The position numbers were made by a program, and so were the translations under genes. Source: JAFGBN01 sp964394145 (lineage in GTDB: Bacteria > Chloroflexota > Dehalococcoidia > GIF9 > AB-539-J10). From it: a stretch of DNA of 64,000 nt. Location of the stretch: positions 124,001 through 188,000 of the forward strand of contig CAYMVL010000025.1 of the NCBI GenBank assembly GCA_964394145.1. Direction: 5' to 3'. Positions 26,913 to 35,303 of the stretch are shown in pieces; position 1 is the stretch's first letter; every line of letters starts with the position of its first letter. The notes below the pieces were generated by a model. That model worked only from the letters and a program-made list of their open reading frames with translations, was not told the origin of the DNA and made no database searches.

Positions 26913-27803
26913 TCATCCTTGCCCTTTTTGCAATACTTGTTCAGCTTTGTTAAACATTATGTCAATCGGAGCTTTTTTCCCTGTCCATAACTCAAAGGAA
27001 GCCGCGCCCTGATATATTAGCATAGCTAACCCCTCAAGTATATTAGCTCCTGCAGTTCGTGCTGACCTTAATAAAGGCGTTTCCCGCGGGTTATATACTA
27101 AATCGTAGACTAAGGCGCTTTCTGGAATCAGTTCAGCGCTTAAAGGTGACTGCCCTTCCTCGGGGCTGTACCTCATGCCTATAGTAGTGCAGTTGACTAT
27201 CAGATGGCACTGTTCCAAGGCCCTGCTTGAGTACAGATTCTCCCAAAGGAGAGCCGTGATTCTAGTTTGTGACTCTTCCGGGTTCACTGAACAGCGCTCA
27301 ACATAGCGCTTTAAGCTATCTGCCAGCCTCTTGGCTCTTTCAGAAGTACGATTGATGATGAGAATTGAGCTCGCTTTCTGCTGCACCAAAGCAAAGCTCA
27401 CAGCCTTAGCAACTCCCCCGGCACCCAGAATTACTATTTGCTTTCCTTCAGGGTTGAAATGCCCCTCTTTGTATAGTGCTTCAATGAAGCCATAGGCATC
27501 CGTATTGAAACCCAAAAGTCTGTTATCGGTTTTGACTATGGTATTGACCGCCCCGATCGAAGCTGCCAGGGCATCAACTTCATCCAACAAGGGTATTACC
27601 GCTTCTTTATATGGAACCGTGACGTTGGCTCCAGAGTTTTGAGCTTCTCTTAAGCTATCTACTACGCGTCGGAGCTCTCCCGGGCTTGTTTCCCAGGCCT
27701 CATAACGAGCGTCAAGATGATAGTAATCCAAGGCAGCTTGTTGAAAGTGAGGCGAGATAGAATGCTTGATAGGGTAACCTATGAGGCCGATTAACTTGGG
27801 CAT
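26913..27803 (-). CDS. aroE: Shikimate dehydrogenase
   Basis: NADP-dependent reduction of 3-dehydroshikimate. The 296-residue protein shows the shikimate-binding part (GYPIKHSISPHFQQAALDYY, 9-28), NVTVPYKEAV with the catalytic Lys, NTDAYG, and the glycine-rich NADP loop GAGGVAKAV. Its start lies 1 base after the ruvX stop, so it is coupled to ruvX. Confidence 0.95.
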   Translation of the reverse strand: MPKLIGLIGYPIKHSISPHFQQAALDYYHLDARYEAWETSPGELRRVVDSLREAQNSGANVTVPYKEAVIPLLDEVDALAASIGAVNTIVKTDNRLLGFNTDAYGFIEALYKEGHFNPEGKQIVILGAGGVAKAVSFALVQQKASSILIINRTSERAKRLADSLKRYVERCSVNPEESQTRITALLWENLYSSRALEQCHLIVNCTTIGMRYSPEEGQSPLSAELIPESALVYDLVYNPRETPLLRSARTAGANILEGLAMLIYQGAASFELWTGKKAPIDIMFNKAEQVLQKGQG

Positions 27804-27804
27804 G

Positions 27805-28236
27805 CTAGCGCCTCACGCTATCCAGGAAACCCTGGAGAATAAAGGCAGCAGCTATAGCATCTCGATGCTTTCCCCTGTTCTTTCTTTTTGTGCCAGCTTC
27901 ATCCATTGACCGTTCAGCGGCTACCGTAGATAACCTTTCGTCCCAAAATTGTATATTTACATGATTGATATTAGCCGCCTTTGCCCGAGATAAAAGCTTC
28001 TCAACAAAAGCTGTTACTCTATCAGCCTGTTGGCCAGCATGACCACTTAAAGAGTAGGGCAAGCCAACTACCACATACTCTGCTGAGTATTGCTCAATAA
28101 GCTTAAGAATGTGGTCTATAGTTGCTTCTTCATCCCTACCACCAGTAACACCCAGCGGGAGAGCCACCACGCCTTGCGGATCGCTCACTGCTATTCCAGT
28201 CTTCTTTTCTCCTAAATCTAGTCCTAAGCTGCGCAC
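27805..28236 (-). CDS. ruvX: Holliday junction resolvase-like protein RuvX (YqgF)
   Basis: The 143-residue RNase H-fold protein starts MRSLGLDLGEKKTGIAVSD (D7 in the catalytic position), has VVGLPYSLSG in the middle and DERLSTVAAERSMDEAG near the end, the standard YqgF motifs. The family is linked to 16S rRNA 5'-end processing. The start is a GTG at 28236 with an AAGGGT ribosome site. The alaS-ruvX order is conserved widely. Confidence 0.94.
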   Translation of the reverse strand: MRSLGLDLGEKKTGIAVSDPQGVVALPLGVTGGRDEEATIDHILKLIEQYSAEYVVVGLPYSLSGHAGQQADRVTAFVEKLLSRAKAANINHVNIQFWDERLSTVAAERSMDEAGTKRKNRGKHRDAIAAAFILQGFLDSVRR

Positions 28237-28293
28237 TTTTACCCTTACATTCCCACGCCTTAAGATGAGTTGCGGGCTATGATAAATCTCCCT

Positions 28294-30975
28294 TCAATCC
28301 CCTCTCATCGAGGGCAGGGAACTCTGCTTTGCTATGGCGCCTTTGACACAGATCAACGCCTCGTCAAGTTTGCTTATATCCTTGCCACCAGCCTGAGCCA
28401 TAGTTGCCTTGCCACCACCACTACCACCAGTGACACTTGCCGCTTGCTTAATAATATCACCTGCATGAAACCCTTTGGATGTTAAGTCGGAAGTCACCAT
28501 AGCCAGGAAATTAGGCTTATTATCGTAGGCTGTAGCCAGGATCACCACGCCGCTTCTGAGCTTGTCGCGTAAAACGTCGCCCATTTCTCTGAGTACAGGC
28601 ATAGTAAGCGGCGGCACTTTCGCTACTAACACCGTTACTCCGTTAACTTGCTCTGCTTGCGCAAGTAGAGATTCCGCTACCCTCCTTGATAACTCCCTCT
28701 CCAACGATAATGAGCGCTTATGCTCTGTTTCCAACTCGCTGATCAGCGATCTCACTTTGCTCTGGACTTCCTCCAGCGGGCTCTCCAAGGCTTTAGCCAT
28801 GCCTTGCAGGGCTGAAGAATATCTCCCTACTAAAGATTCCGCAGCTCGACCGGTGACTGCTTCGATACGACGCAGGCCAGTACCTACACTGCTTTCACCG
28901 GTCATCAGGAAGAGACCGATTTCCCCTGTTGACTTGACGTGTGTGCCACCGCAAAGCTCCTTGCTTATCGGTGGCTCGCCAATTTGTACTACTCGAACTA
29001 TTTCTCCATACTTTTCTTCAAAAAAGGCTAGAGCACCTTCAGCAATAGCTTTATCGTGTGGGACATTCTTTACGTGCACTATTAAGTCTCGCCGTATCCA
29101 TTCGTTGACTTGTCTCTGAATTTCGTTGACTTCATCTTGAGTTAAAGCCACCAACTGGGTGAAGTCAAATCTAAACCTTTCCGGCTCTACTAATGAACCT
29201 CCCTGACGAATGTTATGCCCCAAAACTTGCCTCAAGGCAGCCTGGAGGAGATGGGTAGCGGTATGGTTACGGGCGATATCGAGGCGACGCTCTTGGTCCA
29301 CTTCAGCTTCGACGTCGTCCCCTACTGATATTCGCCCTTCAATAACCTCACCCTGATGGACTATCAGCTGGCTGCTACCCACTGTATGCCGGACGGCATT
29401 TGTGACGTTTATTCGTCCCTTTTCTCCAACAATTGCACCAGCATCGCCGACCTGTCCACCCATCTCGCCATAAAAGGGCGTCTCAAGTAATATCACTCCT
29501 ACAGATTGGCCTTGAAAGACGGAATCTATCTGATTCTGCAACGATTCGCCTACAGGAACCAAGACCATTACGGTGGACTGGTGCTTAAGCGTTCCGTCGC
29601 CAACGAAACCCGTGCTACCAGGGATATGGACAACGGAAAGACTACCGTTCAGACCAACTGTCCCACCCACAGTGGTTTTGTATGTTGCCCTCGCTCTTTC
29701 TCGCTGCCTTTCCATCTCTGCCTCAAATCCTGCCCAATCCACGGATAAAGCTCTCTCTTTAGCAATTTCGGCAGTCAATTCAGGGGGAAAGCCATAAGTG
29801 TCATAAAGCCGGAATATCTCTGTTCCTTTTAGCCACTCCCCCCCTCGCTCCAAGGCTTCATCAACAAGCTTTGCCACCAAATTAAGCCCAGTATCTAGAG
29901 TGGCAATGAATTTTTCCTCCTCAGCTTTGATTACTTCGGTAATTAGCTCCCGGCTAGCCATGAGCTCGGGATAAAGCCGACCCATCTCATTAACGACGAC
30001 ATCAGAAATTTCAGCAAGGAAAGGCCTATCCAGACCCAACCTCTTCCCGAAAAGAGAAGCGCGACGCAGTATCCGTCGCAATACATACCCCCTTCCTTCG
30101 TTGGAAGGCATAACTCCGTCAGCAATCAGGAAAGCAACGCCACGCCCATGCTCAGCGATAATCCTGATGCCCCTATCGGTATTCTCATGCATACCATAAT
30201 TCACATTGGCCAATTCACAAATCTGTCTTATCAAGGGCGAGAAAAGCTCTGTCTCATATGGAGAGGACCTGCCTTGAGTAGCCGCAGCAGTCCTTTCCAA
30301 CCCCATCCCTGTATCAATATTGGGTCTGGGTAAACGGGTACGTTGTCCATTGCGGTCCTGATTATACTGGGTAAAAACCAGATTCCATATCTCTGAGAAG
30401 CGACCGCATTCACAGTTAGGTTTGCACTCAGGCTTACCGCAGCCCAATTCCTCCCCCAGGTCATAGTGTATTTCGCTACAGGGACCACAGGGGCCTGAGT
30501 CTCCCACCGGCCCCCAGAAATTGTCTTCTTCACCAAACCTCAATATCCTTTCAAACGGAACACCCACTCCCTGCCAATAGTTGAAGGCTTCATCGTCGTC
30601 CCTATAGATAGTTATCCAGAGCCGCTCTTGGGGGAGCTTCAGATACTCGGTAACGAACTCCCAAGCCCAGGAGATAGCTTCCTTCTTGAAATAATCACCC
30701 ACGCTGAAATTGCCCAGCATCTCAAAGAAGGTGAGATGCTTACTATCACCAACTGAGTCTATATCAGTAGTACGGAAGCATTTCTGGCATGACGCCAGTC
30801 TCCGTCCAGGAGGCGCTTCCAATCCCAGAAAGTAAGGCTTAACCTGTACCATGCCAGCACTGGTAAGCAACAGAGTCGGGTCGTTATGAGGAATCAACGA
30901 CGAGCTAGGGATGATCTTATGGCCTTTGTCCTGGAAAAAACCGAGAAAGACCCGTCTGATTTCGTCACCAGTCAT
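28294..30975 (-). CDS. alaS: Alanine--tRNA ligase
   Basis: The 893-residue protein has the class II catalytic core (FLGFFQDKGHKIIPSSSLIPH near 12-32, motif GMGLERTAA around 220), the editing domain with the zinc-binding RNHTATHLLQAAL and LCGGTHVKSTGE motifs, and a C-terminal dimerisation/C-Ala domain ending in the GGSGGGKATMAQAGG block. A zinc-finger-like insertion CGKPECKPNCECGRF occurs in the catalytic part (about 182-196), as in several bacterial AlaRS. It is the first gene of the alaS-ruvX-aroE series. Confidence 0.97.
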   Translation of the reverse strand: MTGDEIRRVFLGFFQDKGHKIIPSSSLIPHNDPTLLLTSAGMVQVKPYFLGLEAPPGRRLASCQKCFRTTDIDSVGDSKHLTFFEMLGNFSVGDYFKKEAISWAWEFVTEYLKLPQERLWITIYRDDDEAFNYWQGVGVPFERILRFGEEDNFWGPVGDSGPCGPCSEIHYDLGEELGCGKPECKPNCECGRFSEIWNLVFTQYNQDRNGQRTRLPRPNIDTGMGLERTAAATQGRSSPYETELFSPLIRQICELANVNYGMHENTDRGIRIIAEHGRGVAFLIADGVMPSNEGRGYVLRRILRRASLFGKRLGLDRPFLAEISDVVVNEMGRLYPELMASRELITEVIKAEEEKFIATLDTGLNLVAKLVDEALERGGEWLKGTEIFRLYDTYGFPPELTAEIAKERALSVDWAGFEAEMERQRERARATYKTTVGGTVGLNGSLSVVHIPGSTGFVGDGTLKHQSTVMVLVPVGESLQNQIDSVFQGQSVGVILLETPFYGEMGGQVGDAGAIVGEKGRINVTNAVRHTVGSSQLIVHQGEVIEGRISVGDDVEAEVDQERRLDIARNHTATHLLQAALRQVLGHNIRQGGSLVEPERFRFDFTQLVALTQDEVNEIQRQVNEWIRRDLIVHVKNVPHDKAIAEGALAFFEEKYGEIVRVVQIGEPPISKELCGGTHVKSTGEIGLFLMTGESSVGTGLRRIEAVTGRAAESLVGRYSSALQGMAKALESPLEEVQSKVRSLISELETEHKRSLSLERELSRRVAESLLAQAEQVNGVTVLVAKVPPLTMPVLREMGDVLRDKLRSGVVILATAYDNKPNFLAMVTSDLTSKGFHAGDIIKQAASVTGGSGGGKATMAQAGGKDISKLDEALICVKGAIAKQSSLPSMRGD

Positions 30976-31173
30976 TTACAGTTGTCCTCTCTGAATTCAA
31001 GTTGGACCAGATTTGCTATAGATGAGCATGCCCTCTAACCTCAACTATGCTAGCATAAACGTCACTATCGGGCAAAGAGCTTGGCTGAACACAATAATTC
31101 CGCCGGAGATAGACTCATTCGTTGGCCTATCGAATAGCACCCGTTCTTCCAGCGCCACTTCCAGACATGCTGC

Positions 31174-32031
31174 TTACTTCCCAGGCGCATTACCAAAGTA
31201 CACTTTTGTATGAGGCCAAGGTATTTCTATACCTTCAGCATCAAAGGCTTTCTTCAGGCGAAGCCTCAACTCACCCATTACTGCCCACTGCTCGCTGGGC
31301 TTGACCTCACCCAAAATCTTGATTTCTATCCCCGAATCGCCCAGGTTATCCACCCTCAGCACCTGAGGAGCAGTTTTAATCACCTTGCGCCAGCGTTCAT
31401 CTATCGCTAGCTCCTGGCCCACTTGGTTTATTACGCTTATGGCTTGGTCAAGGTCGGTGCCGTAACCCACTGAGATATTGAGATTGACCCGAGAAAAGTG
31501 TCTGGTGTAGTTGCTAGCTATCCTGACCTCGCCATTGGGCACATGGTGGACTATACCATCTAAGTCACGCAGCACCGTCTTTCTAAGGTTCACCTCCTCT
31601 ACTAATCCAGCGATATCTGCCACTTTCGCTACATCGCCTACTCTGTACTGGTTTTCTAGGATGATGAATATACCGGCAATGATATCCCTTATCAAATATT
31701 GAGCGCCGAAACCGATTGCTATTCCAGCAATGCCAAAACCCGCTAAGATTGGGCCAATAGAAACCCCTATTTCAGACAGTATCATCATTATGACAACTAC
31801 GACGATGAATATCCGCCCTACCCCAGTCAAAACACCTACCAGCGTATCTCTCCTTTTCTTGATGCCATCCTTGCTTTCCCCCCTGGTCGTGACCATGGTT
31901 CGGCCCAGTAAAGGAGGAAGAAGTTTTCTCAAGCCGAACCACAGCACAGCCCCAATTATCAGTATGATGACGATGCGGATGCCATGCACAACCAGCCAGT
32001 TAACTACAGTGGCCCAACTTAATTGGAACAT
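31174..32031 (-). CDS. Small-conductance mechanosensitive channel, MscS family
   Basis: The 285-residue membrane protein has three hydrophobic segments near the N-terminus (about 8-30, 65-85, 90-115). The third carries the Gly/Ala-rich pore helix IGPILAGFGIAGIAIGFGAQYLIRDIIAG. The beta domain (YRVGDVAKVADIAGLVEEVNLRKTVLRDLDG) and the alpha/beta C-terminal domain follow. It opens under hypo-osmotic tension. The start is the ATG at 32031, with GGAGG 6 bases upstream. A hairpin lies in its leader. Confidence 0.93.
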   Translation of the reverse strand: MFQLSWATVVNWLVVHGIRIVIILIIGAVLWFGLRKLLPPLLGRTMVTTRGESKDGIKKRRDTLVGVLTGVGRIFIVVVVIMMILSEIGVSIGPILAGFGIAGIAIGFGAQYLIRDIIAGIFIILENQYRVGDVAKVADIAGLVEEVNLRKTVLRDLDGIVHHVPNGEVRIASNYTRHFSRVNLNISVGYGTDLDQAISVINQVGQELAIDERWRKVIKTAPQVLRVDNLGDSGIEIKILGEVKPSEQWAVMGELRLRLKKAFDAEGIEIPWPHTKVYFGNAPGK

Positions 32032-32044
32032 CTGACACCTCCAC

Positions 32045-32065
32045 ACTCCGCCCTTCCTGCGGAGT
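32045..32065 (-). promoter_or_regulatory. Leader hairpin before the mscS gene
   Basis: A perfect 7-base-pair inverted repeat (ACTCCGC/GCGGAGT, 7-base loop) lies just upstream of the GGAGG of the channel gene on the minus strand. No U-run follows, so it is more likely a structural or regulatory leader than a terminator for holA. Confidence 0.35.
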
Positions 32066-32162
32066 CTAACCTCATACTATTTATTTTAGACATTTATTCA
32101 CCTGCAACGTAGAACAGGCAAATCTAGCGCCAGAAATGTGCCGCTAATGAGGCACGAGCATC

Positions 32163-33164
32163 TCAATTTCGACAACTGCTTAGCTCACTTACTAGAAGCT
32201 CGACCGCCAGCTGGTCCCTGTATTTACCAGTTTTGATAGCCAAGTCAGCTTCCAAAACCATGCCATACGCTTCTCTTACCCGCTCAAGATCATACATGTT
32301 GGCTTGATGAAGCGTCTTATCCAAGCTGTACCTTGTAGGCAAGCCCAACCTATCTTGAATTTGCTGGTGAGACAGGCCACTGAGCTCCTTGCTGAGCACT
32401 ATCAAGCGGAGTTGCCTGTTAATCATAGTCAGGATATGAGTCGGCGAAACCCCCTCCTGATATAGCCGATGCAACAATTCTTGTGCCGTCTTAGGTTGAT
32501 TTTCAATAATTGCATCGACTAAGGGAAAGATACTAGCTTCCTGTACATGGCTTACCAATTGTCTGACATCGTCTTCACCGATAGTGCGTTCTCGGGTATA
32601 GATAAGCAGCTTCTGAATTTCACTATTCAGTGCCCACAAATTGCCCCCGATAAGTTCAGCTAGCAAATCGGTGGCCCGCGAGCTGATATTCCCATTTTCA
32701 CTGCTTACTCGCAGTCGAATCCAGGCCTTGAGACTACTACCCCGCAATAAAGGGAATCTAGTTACCTTAGCTATTGAGCAAAGCTTCTTTAAGAGTGGAT
32801 TATTCACGCTTATTTTGCCGTCACATAGTACTAGCACGGTAGTCTCAGGCACTCGCTCGGTATAAGAAGCCATGTCTTGCCATTTTACCGGCTCGTTTGC
32901 AGATTTGACGATGCGTTTGCCAAATTTGGATTTACTACGCCCTGGCTCAAAGCGCTCTAGCAAGCCATTGACTATTACCAAACGTTGCGGGGATAAGAAG
33001 GGAGCCACGTCGCAGCTTTGCCTGAGCTCACTTAGACTCAAGTGCCCACCGTCTAGTCTGACAGTGCTAGCCGCCAGCATATCCGGGTTGCCTAAGTCAG
33101 CCTTAATCCTCTCCAGAGCCTGGTAAAGAGAGAAGTCATCCTCGCCATAAAGAATATACAGCAT
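32163..33164 (-). CDS. holA: DNA polymerase III subunit delta
   Basis: The clamp-loader delta subunit opens the beta clamp. The 333-residue protein starts MLYILYGEDDFSLYQALERI and has the AAA-like arrangement with SLSELRQSCDVAPFLSPQRLVIV (52-74), the GGNLWALNSEIQKLLIY helix and the C-terminal collar part (about 210-333). There is no ribosome site at the ATG (33164); a TATATT-like sequence lies 8 bases before it. Confidence 0.92.
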   Translation of the reverse strand: MLYILYGEDDFSLYQALERIKADLGNPDMLAASTVRLDGGHLSLSELRQSCDVAPFLSPQRLVIVNGLLERFEPGRSKSKFGKRIVKSANEPVKWQDMASYTERVPETTVLVLCDGKISVNNPLLKKLCSIAKVTRFPLLRGSSLKAWIRLRVSSENGNISSRATDLLAELIGGNLWALNSEIQKLLIYTRERTIGEDDVRQLVSHVQEASIFPLVDAIIENQPKTAQELLHRLYQEGVSPTHILTMINRQLRLIVLSKELSGLSHQQIQDRLGLPTRYSLDKTLHQANMYDLERVREAYGMVLEADLAIKTGKYRDQLAVELLVSELSSCRN

Positions 33165-33232
33165 TTGTGACTAATATATTACAACCACCCTTGTTAGCAA
33201 GATTTCTTTTTCATAACCTCATGTCTTCAAGT

Positions 33233-33616
33233 TTATGAACGCAATTTCTTCACACTTTTGGCTGTGCCCGGCCTTTTCCAGCCCAATATGGTCAGTAAAT
33301 CGCCTATGACCGCATCCCTCGCTGTCTCGTGTCTTAGAGGCAAGTCAGGGTTGATGCGATACGTGTTGCTCCGCCCCACTCTTCTACGCTTCAAGTAACC
33401 AGCAATTTCAAGTTCAGCAATAATTTTGTGTACAGTTCTCTCCGTGAAGCCCAATGTGAGAGCGATGTCACGAGTAGTGCTGCGTGGATTTCTGGATATA
33501 TGGCTGAGAATCAGGCCATGCTTGGTAATGAAAGTCCACTCTCCCATTGGACCCAGCTTTCCTATAATATTCGAATTCTTTCTTTTGAAGACCCGCGAAA
33601 ATGCTTGACGAGACAA
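33233..33616 (-). CDS. Winged helix-turn-helix transcriptional regulator
   Basis: The 127-residue protein has a winged-helix domain (about 24-95): GEWTFITKHGLILSHISRNP, then the recognition part LGFTERTVHKIIAELEIAGYL and the wing KRRRVGRSNTYRINP, closing in DLPLRHETARDAVIGDLLTIL. This stand-alone type is common in Dehalococcoidia and Actinobacteria and its targets are mostly unknown. The start is uncertain: a TTG at 33616 or an ATG at 33547 where homology begins; neither has a ribosome site. A perfect inverted repeat lies upstream. Confidence 0.85.
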   Translation of the reverse strand: MSRQAFSRVFKRKNSNIIGKLGPMGEWTFITKHGLILSHISRNPRSTTRDIALTLGFTERTVHKIIAELEIAGYLKRRRVGRSNTYRINPDLPLRHETARDAVIGDLLTILGWKRPGTAKSVKKLRS

Positions 33617-33644
33617 AAAGGTGGCAGCATAATTTTTCCAGAAA

Positions 33645-33661
33645 AATAATTCATAATTATT
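33645..33661. promoter_or_regulatory. Candidate operator, perfect 7-bp inverted repeat
   Basis: AATAATT-CAT-AATTATT is an exact inverted repeat in an AT-rich stretch, 29 bases before the upstream start of the winged-helix regulator. Its place and symmetry fit a dimer-binding site for autoregulation; the AT-rich content also makes chance symmetry more likely. Confidence 0.4.
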
Positions 33662-33924
33662 ATCTCACATCACACGTCCGATAGATGAGAATAGCAATAG
33701 AATAGCAAGTTCTCGCATATTAGTAAAGGCTTCAGAGCTAAACGCCATTTCGAACTTTTCACCTCTGCCCCCACTGTCTCTTTGGAGCTACAAACACATA
33801 TTGCTTGCAAACAGAGCTGGATTGAGGAGCTTAGAAGCGCTCACAAGAAGCCCGCTGCTTCTGGGCCTGGCACCAACAGCCCCAAGTGATTAGTCCTCAA
33901 GGTAGATAAAGCAGAGATGAAGTG

Positions 33925-33933
33925 TGGTATAGT
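33925..33933 (+). promoter_or_regulatory. Extended -10 element, 7 bases before the ychF-like start
   Basis: TG-g-TATAGT ends 7 bases before the ATG at 33941. Transcription from here would begin at or near the A of the start codon, and there is no ribosome site; this points to a leaderless message. Confidence 0.4.
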
Positions 33934-33940
33934 TATAGCC

Positions 33941-35029
33941 ATGAAGATTGCCATTGTTGGACTGCCGAAGAGTGGCAAGACAACTGTCTTTAATGCCCTA
34001 ACGGGCGGGCAGGCTAGGGTAACCCCTTATAGCTCGTCATTGGCCCCAAATATAGGCGTGGCCAAGGTGCCTGACTCCCGATTATTAACGCTAGAGAACA
34101 TATTCAACCCTAAAAAGACGGCCCCCGCGGAAGTAAGCTATGTTGATATTGCGGGATCGGTTAAGGCTCTTTTGAAGGAGGAGATAGGGGGAGAATTCTT
34201 AAACTACTTAACTACCGCTGACGCTTTGCTCCAGGTAGTACGGGCTTTTCAAGACGAAGGAATTCCGCATCCCGCCGGAAGCATAGATCCTAAACGAGAT
34301 ATAGCTGCTTTGGACCTAGAGCTAACATTCTCGGACCTGGCAATTATCGAGAGAAGACTCCTCAAGCTGGAGCTAAGCTTAAAAGGAGCCAAGACGTCGG
34401 AGCGCGAACAGTATTTGAGGGAACAAATCTTATTGCAAAAGATTAAGACAGCTTTGGAAAAAGACATGCCCATAAGGCAGCAAGAGCTTAGCAAAGACGA
34501 ACTGCAGGCGTTATCCAGTTACCAATTTCTTACGGCTAAACCTGTCTTGGTGGTGCTTAATATTGGTGAAGAGCGATTAGCAGATGGCTCACAATTAGAG
34601 GCTGAGATAAGCTCCCTCCACCCTCAATTCGCTGTTGCAGCTCTATGCGGTAAACTGGAGATGGAACTGGCTCAATTCAGCGACGCTGAGGCTAAGCAAT
34701 TCCGTGCAGCTATGGGCTTAAGCGAGCCAATGCTCGACAAAGTTATCGGCCTCTCCTATGATCTTCTGGGACTGATTTCATTCTTCACAACAGCCTCCGG
34801 TGAACTAAAAGCATGGACTATCTCCAGTGGCACGATTGCGCCAAGCGCAGCAGGGAAAATTCATTCCGACATGGAAAAAGGATTTATCCGAGCCGAGGTG
34901 ATTAGCTACATCGATTTGGAGAGCTGCGGAAACTTATGTGAAGCACGGAGAAGAGGACTCCTTAGGACAGAAGGCAGGACTTATATCATACAGGATGGAG
35001 ATATAGTCACCTTTTTATTCCACGTTTGA
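33941..35029 (+). CDS. ychF: YchF/Obg-family GTPase/ATPase
   Basis: The 362-residue protein has the P-loop GLPKSGKTT (7-15), switch and G3 region ending VSYVDIAGSVK, and NIGE in the place of the NKxD specificity motif, as in YchF proteins, which prefer ATP. A central helical (coiled-coil) part follows, and the C-terminal TGS domain ends RTYIIQDGDIVTFLFHV. I choose the ATG at 33941, where homology begins; an upstream ATG at 33917 adds 8 residues across the presumed promoter. The usual KGAHKGEGLGN stretch of YchF is replaced by SVKALLKEEIGGEFLNY, so this is a divergent member. Confidence 0.85.
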   Translation: MKIAIVGLPKSGKTTVFNALTGGQARVTPYSSSLAPNIGVAKVPDSRLLTLENIFNPKKTAPAEVSYVDIAGSVKALLKEEIGGEFLNYLTTADALLQVVRAFQDEGIPHPAGSIDPKRDIAALDLELTFSDLAIIERRLLKLELSLKGAKTSEREQYLREQILLQKIKTALEKDMPIRQQELSKDELQALSSYQFLTAKPVLVVLNIGEERLADGSQLEAEISSLHPQFAVAALCGKLEMELAQFSDAEAKQFRAAMGLSEPMLDKVIGLSYDLLGLISFFTTASGELKAWTISSGTIAPSAAGKIHSDMEKGFIRAEVISYIDLESCGNLCEARRRGLLRTEGRTYIIQDGDIVTFLFHV

Positions 35030-35303
35030 ATCGAGTACCCGAAGCTAATTTAAGGAGTGCATGGCCGCCTGCGGCGCGTCTATCTCCTAATCATCATCCC
35101 AAACGGTTGAATAGAACAACCCTGTTATTTTAGAACGGGAAACGATGCTCTTAACGTGATCCCCATTTTGCCTTATCCAGGGCTTCGAGCGCTTATCAGT
35201 AATGAGCCACTGATTAAAGAGGGTGCTATAAAAGCTGAGCGCAGGGGGCCGCCGAGTTAAGATGAGTCCCGTAACCGATCCCAACGAACGACGCATTGTT
35301 AAG

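Larger units (their letters stand above)
33617..33940. other. Divergent intergenic region
   Basis: This stretch separates the winged-helix regulator (minus) from the YchF-like GTPase (plus). It holds an AT-rich inverted repeat next to the regulator (33645-33661) and a TGg-TATAGT element next to the GTPase (33925-33933). Between them I see no gene or RNA. Confidence 0.6.
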
